Positions 33,701-45,881 of a stretch of DNA of 64,000 nt are shown piece after piece. The first letter of the stretch is position 1. The number at the start of each line of letters is the position of its first letter. This DNA comes from Paragonimus westermani (Eukaryota; Platyhelminthes; Trematoda; Plagiorchiida; Troglotrematidae): contig QNGE01000936.1 of assembly GCA_008508345.1 (NCBI GenBank), positions 40,983 through 104,982 of the forward strand, given 5' to 3'. Under the pieces are notes generated by a model. That model was not told the origin of the DNA. It searched no databases and saw nothing but the letters and a program-made list of their open reading frames with translations. The translations under genes were made by a program, and so were the position numbers.

Positions 33701-33989
33701 TGGTTTTGCATTAGCCGAGTCTTGGCTTTCTTACTTCCTGTTGGTTCGCGTTAACAGTTCATATACTTATCCTTCTTGACGCAAAAACATCAGAGTGGAT
33801 TGAACATCTATGGAGATCGAAGGTCAAAACGTCGTGAACAAGCCTGTTTTTGGTGTCATCATTGAGCTGAAGGCAACGTAACAAACATGAAATCAGTATT
33901 CAAGTCAGGAATTAGTGGAACCTGATGCGGACTAGCTGCCAATAGCCTCAGGAATACGTTGCAGTTCATTGGTTTTATAGAAGGCCGGA

Positions 33990-35050
33990 CTGTTGGCAGT
34001 TAAATAGTATTACCATCGGACGTGTGCTCGCTGTTCACGAACATGTCACACATGGAAACAACTGATCTTATGCTTGACTACATCCATTCGAATGGTGTGC
34101 AATTCGAAATGCCGATGAGTTACTCAAAGACCCTATGTTAGGTTGCACACAAGACATCAAATTCCATTTGGATGGGAACATCTATCACCAGATGGATGGA
34201 GTCACAATGGACTTGTCGCTAGGCCTATGTTGGCTGACACTTTCATGGGCATTATAGAAAAAACGAAGCCAACTGATTAATAAACCGGTGCATACTGTGT
34301 AAACATTATGTAGGTGATATTTCCTGTATCGTCAGCAGCTATCTTGATACAGACTCCTTGATATCACTAGCTAACAGAGCTCAAGATAAACCGAAGTTCG
34401 TTATGAAGGTGTAACAGAATGGAAAGCTGAGTTTTCTTCTTGTTGCACTAGTAAAACGTCCAGGTGAATCTATTCAACGAAGCATAAATTGGAGGGGGAC
34501 GTGTAACGGCCAATAAATCCCTTTCCACAGCTGTTCCACTGAAACAGGAACGAAACTTGATACGTTCTGTGGGCAACCGAAAGCGAAAACTTTGTACTAA
34601 GGGCACGTTAGACAATGTGCTCAATCCCCTATGTGAAACAATTCGTGCTAGTGGATATCCTGTTGGATTCCTAGCCCGAAACGTGCAACGAAAGATGCCA
34701 CGAGACCGTGAGATTTTTGTACGGCGAAAAGAAAGTTACATGAACTCATCTTACAAGGAATAATTACCAGGTGTATCGCCGGTCAGGAGGATCAAAACGA
34801 TCCTGATTGGAACGTTTCTTGTTGTATATATAACACCAAAGTTCACCTCTAAGCCAATTGTATGCTTTCACCTCGGAAGCTCAGTAACAAACAGTGCTGC
34901 CTCATTCTACATCTACGCATTCGCTTGTCCCTCTGGGGTAGGATAAATGGGATGCACAACAAAGCGCTCGCCGGACAGGATAGACGAACACCAGGAGTGG
35001 ATGACAACCAAGGAATGCTGGCGTAACTTTGGTCCACTCAGTTTACTCGG
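33990..35050 (+). pseudogene. Penelope-like element: RT and GIY-YIG endonuclease remnant
   Basis: Plus-strand fragments in changing frames. About 34050-34140 has TTDLMLDYIHSNGVQFEMP. 34160-34230 has FHLDGNIYHQMDGVTMDLSL, matching the Penelope-type YRQIDGVAMGSPLGP motif. 34304-34390 has HYVGDISCIV where YVDDIFCI is expected, so one catalytic Asp is Gly. 34557-34740 has RKLCTKGTLDNVLN and SGYPVGFLARN. About 34899-35000 has SFYIYAFACPSGVG, a stop, MG, then a TTKR...RIDEH segment, the GIY-YIG nuclease with its second motif broken by TAA. Penelope-like elements insert by target-primed synthesis using these two domains. Several stops and frameshifts show this copy is dead. Confidence 0.75.
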
Positions 35051-35099
35051 GCCACACAGGCAATGTGAACATCGTATTGGAGTCAATCTACTGTGTCAC

Positions 35100-37190
35100 A
35101 AGTGCTCATACTAGGGGTTTGTAACGCCGTATCTTGACTGCTATGGAGGCAATTGGAAGCCCAATGAAAACCCCAAATTGTGTGCGCAGTCGTCTTTTGT
35201 TCATGCGCTGAATTTACCGCTGTCCGCCGTCGATGGAACACTTGGAACGCTAAAACAGTAACGACGCCCGTAAACCCCCAAATAACACCAGATTCACACC
35301 ATATTATGCTCCAAGAAATCCTGACTTGACAACTAATTTCAGGTATATCGCATTCTATTTGGCCGAAGAATGACACGCGAAAACGAGCTTGTTCGCCATT
35401 TTTTGACTTTTGGTGAGTTTTCGGACGTATTCATGAGAATCACGGTGGGACGTTAGGCGTCACGTAGAGGTCTATAGTGGGTTTCCTGCGGAAATTTTCT
35501 TACCGCTTACTGACGCCTTTCATTTCAGCTTATTCCAATTTGTTATTGTGTGAACAAGTGGTTTTTAACACAGTAACTTCCCACAGTTCACTGCTGCTCC
35601 TTGGCTTAGGGTAGTTCCACAGCTCTTGTTTCACGCGTTTTTACCTCGTGACTTCCTTGTTGTTTCTCTTTTCAGGTAGTGCAGTTTGCTACCGACATTT
35701 TGCGTGCGGTGGAAGGGCTTGGATTGAAAATGAAGGAAACTGACATTAAAATGGTAGCTACCTACTTGTACTCTAGAAGCCTCATCATCGTAAAAAAAAT
35801 TGACTACGCTCGATGCTTTGCTTTTGTCGCGGCACTTGTAGTTTGCTATCAGTTCCGGTGTATTAAGTTGTTGCGTGGACAGATGTGTTGTAGCAGCCTC
35901 AGGGTAACCATGTAGAGCTATCCAAAACCCTCCTCGGTAATCTCTAGGCCGGCCCACTTAGAGTCGTTCAGAAGCGTTCGAAATGAACCCTCCGACAGGA
36001 GTAATGCCCGTGTCAGCTTAGATTTCCAGTTCCTGTGAGATAGAATCGGAGCTAAGAACGATTTATGGTACGGCGCGTCAGTGATATGTGCCAGGTTATG
36101 ACAACTTTGTGTCAGATGGAGTTCGCAAAAGATACGCATTGATTTATCGGTTACATTCATCACGCTCTCCCGAACGTGTTTCTCACAGGTCAGTCGAGGA
36201 ATATACCATTATTACGATTATAATTATTATCATTATCATCATTTTTGTTGTAGGTATATAACCAGGAATGTAGGCTATTTTTGGAGGCCAAAACTCCCCT
36301 CAGTTAAAACTGTCGCGCTCTTTCCCTTGGTCCCGTGCAACCAGGCGTTTTTCTTTGTTATTCTCACAAACCGTGTCTCGAATTATTTAGTCCTCCAGCC
36401 CGCCTCCCTCAGATGTTTAATTTCACCCACCTCCTCCACTTGAATGTTAGTCGTAGACCGTAAACTCCTATTTATCGTAGGGAGAAAAATTATTCCACTA
36501 CGTATTCCGGTTTATTCGCTTGGTACATGATACAGAAAATAAAATCGCTCAACTCTTTCATCGACTCACATCGGTTTGTTTTAATTGACCGTTAAATGAA
36601 AACGACCTCATCCTTTATCTTCTTCGAAAATCGGTGTGTCTGCTGTTGCAAGTGCTTGCGTGTGGCAATCCTAATACGTGGTTGCAGAAACAATGTATAT
36701 CCAGGCATACGATGATGCGGACATGGTTCATCACATCAGGGCATTTTTTTATTTTCTCGAAAAGGATTGGATTGCAACGTTCAGGGCGATGTTTGAGAAT
36801 CGTGAATTCCGCACTGTCTCGCGGTCCTAGGAATGTCTCCAAAGGTACATGGAAGATGTGGGCGTTATTTACGTTCGTAGGACAAGCCGTGTATTGAAAA
36901 CGGTTCTCGGGTACCATAGGTAAATTGGCTTGATTCCCTGGATGCCGTCTAGATATACTACCGGTGTACGAAACGTAAGTAGCGTAGTAGCATATGCAGG
37001 GGCCTGTGACGTGCCTAGTTTGTTAACACTTGTTAGTTTTAACAAATCAGTTCTCGCGACACATGTTGCAGTTCACGATTTAATGTGGTCCAAAGAAATG
37101 CCTGTTGGGTTGTGAGCTCTCTCGAGTTCGAGCACAAACACCCACTCAACCGTCTCATATGAGTCCCACCCCACAACTTTCGGACTCACC
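35100..37190. other. No certain gene; one candidate exon
   Basis: At 35676 a strong acceptor (TTGTTTCTCTTTTCAG) precedes an open stretch with protein-like content (FATDILRAVEGLGLKMKETD) that could end at a GTAGCT near 35752 or run on to 35913. No partner exon is identified. An AT-rich simple repeat lies at about 36200-36250. The rest shows nothing I can name. Confidence 0.25.
36200..36250. repeat. AT-rich simple repeat
   Basis: A run built from TTAT, ATT and ATC units, roughly 50 bp. It resembles the microsatellite-like 3' ends of the CR1-type elements here, but no element is attached. Confidence 0.5.
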
Positions 37191-37615
37191 ATGAGTGAAT
37201 TGAACGAATGCAGAAGCCTGTTCCAGTACAATACACCAACTGCTGACAACAAGCAGTATGTGGCGGATGTTTACGGGAAGTTTATCACGACCGCTAAAGT
37301 TGAAAACATCTGCGGCAAGCTGAGGCTTGCAATGTGCAGTGATTTCGTTATGTAGGAATGGTACGAAACATTAGGGGACCTTGCAGTAGTGCTTTTGGTG
37401 ACCGGGTGTGGTGCGCACCACGTGTGCTGATGACAGATACACGCATGCCCGCTTTGCCCAGCGAATGCAAGTTAAACTGTGCCAACGTTTTCCGTATCTT
37501 GAGGATGTGGATTTCATCCACGGGACAAACAAGCAAAATTATGTCTCAAGTTGACCATCACTCACATTTGATCGTAGCGTTCGCATTCAGATAGACTTTC
37601 CAGCCAGCCTCTTTC

Positions 37616-37620
37616 AAAAA
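37616..37620 (-). terminator. T5 run, possible pol III terminator, copy E
   Basis: Five T residues on the minus strand, three bases beyond the hammerhead stem I. Pol III ends at runs of four or more T. Copy B has T4 at 46904-46907; copy A has only T3. A transcript ending here would contain the hammerhead but not the right arm. Confidence 0.45.
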
Positions 37621-37623
37621 GAA

Positions 37624-37668
37624 GCACTAGACTCGAGTTTCGCTCTCATTAGAGCTCGTCAGTAGTGC
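37624..37668 (-). ncRNA. Type I hammerhead ribozyme, copy E
   Basis: Identical to copy A through the whole motif: stem I GCACTA/TAGTGC, core CTGACGA, stem II GCTCT-AATG-AGAGC, core GAAA, stem III AC-TCGA-GT and cleavage triplet GTC. Its preservation inside a decayed host gene suggests recent insertion or selection on the source element. A and B boxes lie just upstream on the minus strand (B box at 37688-37698; A box cut by the N at 37740). Confidence 0.9.
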
Positions 37669-39289
37669 ATATCCTTGCCACGGCCGGGATTTGAACTCCG
37701 GACATTCCAATCATGAGGCAACCGTGTTAACCACTGCGCNTCTGAATGCGAACGCTGCGATCAAATGTGAGTGATGGTCAACTTGAAACTGAACCAAATC
37801 CCCGACTACTCATCAGTAATCCAAAATTATGTCATTTAACGTTTTCCTATGCTTTTGAAACTGGAGGTTATATCACCGACCGGTGATGTACAGGTTCGTT
37901 CGTAGTGAAAAGTATTCGTCACTATGTAAGCTGTTCAGAATTTTTCGAGAAATGATGGGAGCGCACATTCCGGTGAAGACATTTGTGATGGACAAGATGG
38001 CTGCACAAATGAGGGCATCCTACGTGGTGTTCGGCTGCGACATCATGTTGTGTTGCTTCCATGTATTTGACGCCGTTCGTAAGTATGTAGATGGAAGAAA
38101 TTATTTTGTAATGTTCGTTAAAAGCCATCCTTTCCGTATTCGTTATCGGTTCATTCGAATGGCCACGATAGACGGTGAGGGAATGTAAGTTGCACCTTTG
38201 AACTGCTGTTGTAGGTTCAAACGTGACTTGAATATCATCCGACGAAGCGATAGGAAGTTTACGGATTATTTGTTGTGTCACTGGCCGTACATCAGGCCCA
38301 GGCTTGTCATTTATGCACAGAGCGATGTCGTCCACCTCGGCAATCGCACAAACAATAGGCGGGAGAATGCTAACGGACGGCTAAAAAGGAGGACGCACTC
38401 TCAAGACGTCCTAGACGTTGCCATTCAAAAATATGGCTTCACGGTGAGCGGCTCATGCGAGGTTTTGGAATGCAAACTACCTATGGATGCGACCGTCGTA
38501 AAGTTGTCAATGTTGACTTGTAAGCCAGGACCATTTTTTACCAGATGACCATGTTCACAATTCATCTTGTCAGAAAACACTTGGACGGGCGGACCCCACG
38601 ACTCCGTTTCGAAGCAGTAGCGGAGTGCAAGGTAAGTGGTTCTATAGTATCCGTCTTGAACATTGCAGCTTCGGGTACAGCATGATGGCAACGTCTTTGT
38701 CGTCGATGGCACGCACGGTACTTGTGAGTGTCGTTTTTACCGTTCAATGTGGCTCCCATGCATCCATATTCTGTCGATGTTTCGGGAACATTCCTACCCC
38801 TACAGTAAGTTTTTCTGCAGTGTTCATCTCCGTATACAAAGTTGGCGTAACCATTCATGGGCTGTGGATGGCACAGTACAACTTGCCAATTCAACGGCTG
38901 GTTGACACGCAACCTCGGCCTCTCGCTGCAGCCAACTTCAACCGTCAATGTAAAGCCCTCCATAATTTACTCGTGAAACTGCGTGACTGCAGCAGCCGCA
39001 TGACAGTGGCCTCCTTTAACGCCATCAGTGCCTTCGCGAGTAAAATAGCAGAACGCGCTAAAACTAGCTTATTTTGTACGACTTCCTTGTTGTCAAACCT
39101 ACAAACCGTAAGCAACCGAGATGGGTTGAGAAGCCTGAAACAAGATTGCTATGTGGACATTGCGGTGACCCGGTACACATCGACAGCTATCGCTGTGATT
39201 CCGATCAACTGGTTTTTCACTCTGATTGTAGTCAAGTGGCTGACATAACTGGGTGTCCATTTTGCGGCAGCCAGTTCTAACCTCAGTCA

Positions 39290-42200
39290 ACTGGCAGGTA
39301 CACGTTTTAAATTCACAGATTTGTCACCCCCCCTCGACTTCATTTGTCGTTGGCATTCCTACAGTGATTGTGAAAACGAGGTCCTACGCAGTACCCCTAA
39401 TGGATGTCCACTTGGACAGGTCCGTGGACAATGTAACGCTTTGACACGAGCCAAAAAATGTGCGAATCAATATCACCTGGAGCTAATATTTCCCTGATAT
39501 AATTGAAGGTAGTGAGTTAATTCACATATGTGTACACAGTTGCAGATATCAGACCTGATCAACGGAATGACCAGGACTTTGTCTGACACACGGCTTCGGT
39601 CATCCCGCGGGACACCACGAACGCATGCAAACCAACGTTCTGTGCTGAAGAAAGCCTGTGATAGTGTGCACCGTTTTACATAGGCAAATAGATCACTCGT
39701 CGATTTCCACGCATGTTCGTTCTCAGTGTCTTCGTTCGTCTACCGATTTGTTTCTACGTGTTTCATCATAGGGTACCGTTCACCCTCACTCGTAGGCTGA
39801 CAAGTGGACGTGGCAGCGGTAGGTGATTCAATGTAGGGTACTGTTTTCTTTCACTCGCAAGCCAGGACACAACGAATGGAGGAAGCAGCAGTGTGTGTTT
39901 CAACCTAGGATACTGTTTTATTCACTCGTATGCTAGGACGGTTGCATGATAACTCTGCAAGCTTTTATGTGGGAAGTGCTCCTCCCTGTCTTTCGTTGAC
40001 CAGGTTACCTTGTCCTCATTCCAGCGGACGTCGTTCTTCCATGAAAGCGTACAACGGTGGTAGCACCAAACGGTCAGGAATACCAATTACCACTAGAACA
40101 CTACTGCAGAATTGCTCAGTTATTTGTGCATATTTGTTCGTTAGAACATGCTCGCCTGTTTATCTTACGTTAGCAGCTTCGTAAAAAACTTAGTCCCACT
40201 GATCCATCGACAAATCGATCGCCGAACTCGTAATCACATTTCTCTCCTCAAGCACACTTAAATTACAAGGCGAGCATAACGCACCACGTCGATGACATCC
40301 ATTTTTACTATACTACCCCATTAATCCTCCAGAATAGCGTGAAGTGCAACTTCTCGTTATTTTTTTCACTGATCGCTAAGCGGTTGAACTGTCGCACATT
40401 TCTTGCTTAGACCTTCAGAATAATAAAAACAAGAAACAGTTCCATTATCAGAATTCAACGGTTTTAAGAACTGAAACACGTCACAAAAATAAAACGACCT
40501 CGAAATCTCAAAATCCGTTTCCGCCTCCAGTAGTACAGAGATGTTTACGGTCTACCGATCACACGCAGCCCTCCCCTCACACCTGCTATCACCCTCCCCA
40601 CCTCTTTAAATACGGTCTTCCTACTGGCCGCCGTGAAACTTTCGCCAACAAAACGATCTCTCCTAAAGCCAAATATTTAGACATCTAAGATTGATTGGGT
40701 GGCATTCCGTCAGTTCGTGTTTGCCAGTTGGTCCTCTGTGCCTACAGTCACCGAGTACTTGGATAATTGGTGGCCCACTGCGACCAAACGTTGTACCCTA
40801 TCCTGCATACGCAAGTTTGAAGTTTGGTTCTGTGCTTCAGCAGGTTGATAATATTGGTAGTGCCACTTCTCCAGAGGTTTGAATTGGTTGTAATATGTTG
40901 CGTCGTTTGTTAGGCGTGTTTCTCGAAGTTCGTCAGAAAAACATGAGTAACATGGAAACTGTGTTGCTAGGGAACGGTTCTTCTGGCAGACGTTCTTGTG
41001 ACTGTGACCGATTCGAAATGGAACCGGGCTCTTGCCAAAACGAATCTCGTCAATGATGGTCCGACTCTGGATTTTGTTTCACGCTCTTCCAAATTTGACT
41101 CGTCGCCAACTCTCGTCAGTGTCGAACTGACTCCGGGCAAAATCCCGCATTTTTGTTTGAGTGCCTCAAAATTGTCAGTAACTAGCTTCCTTTTCATGCA
41201 AATAACACATCCATACGAAAATTCAAGAAAGAACTTGCAACTCCGACGAGGTTATCTCCAAGGCACACGAACTCACTGAAACACTTCTTAACCACTGTGC
41301 TGATGTTCCTAGAACCTTAACCCCAACCAAACCCAGCCTAACAAAGCAGACACTGAAGCAGCCCCTTCGATCGGCAGAATTCACGGCAGGCTGTGTAGTA
41401 CGTTCAGTTTTGACGCCAACTTTTCGTGGGTTGTCGATGTATTTAACTTACATCAGAGGCCTCCTGAATGTAACCCTCCGCAACTCCCTATTGTACGCGC
41501 AAGATCGTAATATTTGGAACGCGCTGGAGTCGGGTATTCTCCAAACCACCACAGATAGCAGTGTTCAGTAAACGTAGAAGTGATGCGCTTTGCCAGTAGT
41601 GACGACTATTCGCAAGTCCTTTGGTGGAGAGTTGGAGAACGGGTTCACGACTTATACCCCTCAAAAGGCCGTACTTGTCACAAGATAAATTTCAGAACAC
41701 AACCACTGCTTAGTCCACCTTTTCTTATTCTCGTGGGACGGTAACTAGTAAAAAGTAACCTTCCGCAAGCACGAAAATCGGAAACTCCCATTACGCACAG
41801 CCAGCAGTTCCAGACCTTTTACGAGGTTTGTGTCAAATTTTCTCTAGCTCAGTGAGCTTGAAATGTTCAGGTGCGTTGAAATGTTCTGGGCGTGCTACCA
41901 CAAAAATTGTATTGGCATTCGAAGAAGCTGTTTATGCGTTCCCACTGGGGATTCTTGATCTTTCGCCACCTGTAGGCTGAAAACCTAGGCATGACCTGCT
42001 TCTTTCTCACTTCCGTTTTGTTTGACTGTTTCAGAGAGCTACCCTTCACATTCGCGGGTCAAAACAGTCTGCGTGATCACGACAGCCAGTAATGCAAGTT
42101 AGAGCGTTGTCGACTCGTGAAAAAATGACTTCTTTCACGGGGTGATAGTCTACTGAAATGTGCCTTCTGTGGGTCAAACTCTAAGACACCGTTGGCCCCA

Positions 42201-44980
42201 CATCTTCTCAGCCGAGGGAATGCCAAAAATGAACCACTGTTTTTATCATCCCGAAGATATTCTATTACCTATTTCGTCGCGTTGTGGTCTTGGAATGATG
42301 CGCTACAAAAGTATTTCTGGTTACGGTTTGGCGAAACTAAGCCAATAATACCGGGAAATGTTGAAAAATTAGAGCATTGCACATGTGTACCGCCCGCTAC
42401 ATCACTGACCCTCTTATCAGGTTGCGAAATGCACCTCGTCGCTTTTATCCGTCGACATCAGAATGGCCTTGAGTACCCGTTGACAGTGTTGTATCTGAGC
42501 AAAATTGCCGCTCATGCGAAATAGAAGGCGAGCTGATTGTCTATCCCTGTCGCTTCGCTGGCAGGGACTCATCAGACAGAACGTTTGTGCTTCTTCCTGA
42601 AAACCATACCTCCGACGTGATTCGCTGTTAACCACTATGTATCGTCGATAGTGTTCCGTTCTTCTGCTCCTTCATTCCGTTACGTCCTACTCACTTCATA
42701 CCGCCTGCTCCACCAGCACAGCTCCCTTTCAATGCAAAACACTCTGGTTCATGGGGGGAGGGGGTCGAACAGTCGTGCTGCGCATAAAAAACGGGGAACA
42801 CTGTACGTATTTTGTTCCAAAGATGCTTAGGAGTAAGGTAGGCAACACCAGAAACAAAATGAGAAATTGAAAAGGAGGAAGAATCCTAGAATATTACACG
42901 TATTCTCGGATAGAACGAAATAGAAAGCACAGACATATATACGTTACCCGGGCCTGGGTTTCTTCTAAAGTAACACTAAGAGGGTTATATCTCACCACGG
43001 GTATTAACTCTTTTTTAAAAACAATTGTTCACAAGCACATCACCTCAGTAGAAGGATCGTTCATGAGTTTATTCGTTTGTGGGGGAAGAAATCGATTTCT
43101 CAGTCTTTTTCAGCAGCCATATTTTCTCACAGTCCTAATCTTGGTAGGCGGCTTTCACAACTGTTCATCTAGAATAGGCTACTTTTGGTCGCCTTTATCA
43201 TCGAACACTGCGTGCGTTACTGCGACATATGGAAACTGTATTTTTTCAATACATGCTTTCACTCGGGGACAGAACGAAATTGCATAGCATATCGCGCTAT
43301 GTTGAACATATATTCGTTAGAACCATGTTAGCTTCCATCCTGAACTCTATTCTGTTGAAATGCTACTAGTGGAACCTCGTGAGTATACTACGCAGTTTTA
43401 TCCCGTACGGACGAACAACTCCACGCACCCGTGAAGATAGAGACGAAACAGCAATCATAGGCCACACCGTGTGTGTCATGTTTTCTGATAAATGTTGACA
43501 TGAACAACATTCAAGGCTATACTACCATGGTCTCATGTTAGTCATCCATCTGTACTATTTTTATTCCGTTTCCCTCACGGGATTTCTAACAGACAGTTAT
43601 CAAAATGTTATCACTGAAAATGGTTCTACATAACTTGCCGGATGGCTGTTTCTGTCTGTAGTCTATTTGAGCAGCTACGTAAAAATCTTAAATTGGTTTC
43701 GCTATATCAATGCGAGCCTGAGCGTGGTTTAGGTTAATACAAATCCAGGGGTCTCATGGCAACAAATACTGAGCTTATTGTCTTACAATGAGCCAAGCAG
43801 CAAACCGAAACACTACGAGTCTGAAGAACAAGTGTCGAAAGCGGCGGGATACTGATCCAACCGTGATGTTAGAAGGGATATCAGTAAGGGGTGTCATTGT
43901 TCGTTTAAGCGTCAGTTATTACCATTAAGTTGCTTAGCACAACTGGCACATCTTTTGACTAGCTTATTCCATGACCATATCAATGGCAACGTTGTTGTCA
44001 CCAAAGCACATCTTTTCCTGCGGTCATACAGAAAGATCCGGCTACTGCACTACTGCCGCAGTTTCTCGAGACCGGCACACTCAGCATAGTCGTAGACATG
44101 CAAGACACACCTTTCGACGTTTTGCCCTCACAGTTTGTCAGTAAACTCTGGAAACCGTTTTCGATTTCCTTCGGAGGGATATTGTGCGTTGAGATCAAAT
44201 GCAGTAAGTTCGACCTTTGGTGAACAAGTATTTAGTTGGTCGCTCGTCAATTTTGATGCGCTGCCGAATGTCGACAGTTTGCGAATTCTACTAAGCAAAA
44301 ACAGCTGGTTCAAACTTTTGCAGTCCCCCCACCACTGATCCCCACCCTGCTAGGTGCTGTCTTCCACAACAGCTTTCTACTTATGTGTAGCGTATTGTAC
44401 ATGCTCTGTCAAATATGGTAGCACACATTGGTCACGACGCCAACGGTTGCCGATGCATGAAAAACGTGAACTGGGTTTTACACATCTGGCACGTTGAACT
44501 TATTGCACCTCATGAATCCACTGCCACCAACGGCAACCTAAAACAATTTGAGCAACATATTAGCTGAAAACTTCGCGTCCACTAATGCCGTCGACCTTAA
44601 GACAGTGTGATTAGCACGTTACACAACACTGTCCGGTATTCGGGTCATGACCCAATTCACCCCTGACGGGTAAGCCTTCGCTTGGAGTGCGAAAATGTTC
44701 CCCCACATGAATACCACTCTGTTAATCTTGAAAACAAACCAAGGCCAGCCGTCAACCTCAATTAGCCGGAATACTTTCATCACTGCTTCAGTGCAGTTTC
44801 TTCATTTCAATTCCTTACTTCATCTGACAACTTTTAGAGCGTGATATATAACACACTGAGGGTCGGCCGTATCACGCCATGATCAGATTCCTTCCTTGTA
44901 ACTGACATTCATCTCGAAATCATGGCGTGCCTCTTGTTGAACACTGATTTTCGGCTCATGGCTATCCAGTCGGCGTCTGT
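39290..44980. other. No gene recognised
   Basis: Frames up to 110 codons (42192-42524 plus; 40998-41279 plus and its antisense 40967-41197) without a domain I can identify. The region from about 44000 may contain earlier, unrecognisable parts of the gypsy remnant that becomes visible at 45.0 kb. Confidence 0.3.
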
Positions 44981-45014
44981 ATCTCAGAAGTAGGTGGCAT
45001 TGTACGCACACCAC

Positions 45015-45400
45015 TACGTACCACATGACTGCAGACGCGCTGGTCTAACGCCAACTCCAGCACCTAAAGGCGGACCACGCTATCGTCGGTGCAGTCTGTT
45101 GGAGAGTTGCATTACCCTTGGTTTTGCTTGGTGTCCAAACAACCATCAAGACAGACATGCGTGACATAGTACCACACTTCCTTACGATCATCCGATGTGC
45201 ATAACCCCTGGACCACCTATCGCCATCCACAAGCAGTTTTTGACTCGACGAACCCTGCATCGATCAGTCTGTATCACACACGTGTCGCATTTCTGCAATG
45301 TATGCTGATAAACGCCCAGCTTCCGCAAATGCGTATGAGTATTTTATCGAGTAGATTAGTCGCGACGTCCGTTCAGGTAACCCCGCGATGATCTCCTCAT
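45015..45400 (+). pseudogene. Ty3/gypsy integrase remnant, plus strand
   Basis: Landmarks on the plus strand: TTYHMTADALV (family TTAYHPTANGLVE), a stop, RQLQHLKA (family RQLKAAL), then WRVALPLVLLGVQTTIKTD at 45103-45160, matching the LPLVLLGIRT-LKEDL segment after the integrase core. Further weak similarity follows (YHTSLRSS for YGTTLRLP). It is strongly decayed and independent of the element at 1002-6317. Confidence 0.65.
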
Positions 45401-45881
45401 AATGTTTCTAAGGATTGACGGATTACGTATCAAGTAGACAACGAACTCAGCTGTGTAACTCCCTTCGAAAACAGCCTGCTTGAAACGATTGGTTGTATCA
45501 TTCAGTCACACGACCATCTAGCATTTGGCTTACTGCATACTCACTGAACCTTTTACAACTCAACATTATTTTATTAATATGCGATTATTCATGTATACGC
45601 ATTGTCCACATTGCAAGAAAATGTGAGATTGGCACATATTAATAAATTCAGCGGAACTACTTCACACGAGTTCCACTTAGAACACGCATATTTCATGGGG
45701 CCGCCCAGATCGTTGACTCAATATCCCCTTTGCCTGAATAAATCTCGAGTACGTAGCAAAATGCCACAACAAGCACTCCACAGGTCTATATATAATTCAG
45801 TAACCGCAGCAAAAGTAACTACATCGTATCAATTCTTTGTTGAAAGTTTTGCAGGCACTTTGTTCGTCATAGTGAGTGTAA

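Larger units (their letters stand above)
37546..37821 (-). mobile_element. Hammerhead SINE with inverted-repeat arms, copy E
   Basis: 276 bp inserted in the MULE gene and flanked by a perfect 12-bp duplication, CAAAATTATGTC, at 37534-37545 and 37822-37833. On the minus strand: tail (ACTGATGAGTAGTCGGGG), left arm, pol III boxes, hammerhead, T5 run, right arm. The arms at the two ends are perfectly complementary over about 45 bp where both are readable. A single N at 37740 sits where the inner part of the left arm should be, so about 100 bp are probably collapsed in the assembly. Core orientation relative to the tail is the same as in copy A. Confidence 0.85.
37192..39280 (+). pseudogene. MULE-type transposase with SWIM zinc finger, spliced and decayed
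   Basis: N-terminal part 37192-37353 (ECRSLFQYNTPTADNKQYV, stop at 37351). 37420-37545 continues in another frame (RYTHARFAQRMQVKLCQRF), is interrupted by the SINE at 37546-37821, then resumes. 37883-38184 carries KTFVMDKMAAQMRASYVVF and CDIMLCCFHV, the MULE catalytic region with an Asp and the C...FH motif. 38215-38540 carries HLGNRTNNRRENANGRLK with the third acidic residue. 38669-38804 carries the SWIM finger CECRFYRSMWLPCIH. 39074-39280 ends with a C-x2-C ... H-x2-C ... C-x2-C cluster (CGHCGD, FHSDC, CPFC). Introns at 38185-38214 (30 bp), 38632-38668 (37 bp) and 38805-38841 (37 bp) join the frames in phase. Frameshifts remain at about 37850, 38540 and 39075. MULE transposases move DNA transposons by cut and paste. 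I found no terminal inverted repeats, so it could also be a dead domesticated gene. Confidence 0.78.

Noticed and set aside
37192..39280. Terminal inverted repeats of the MULE element
   Set aside because: I could not find a convincing inverted pair around 36.9-37.2 and 39.3-39.6 kb by eye; a dot plot would decide.
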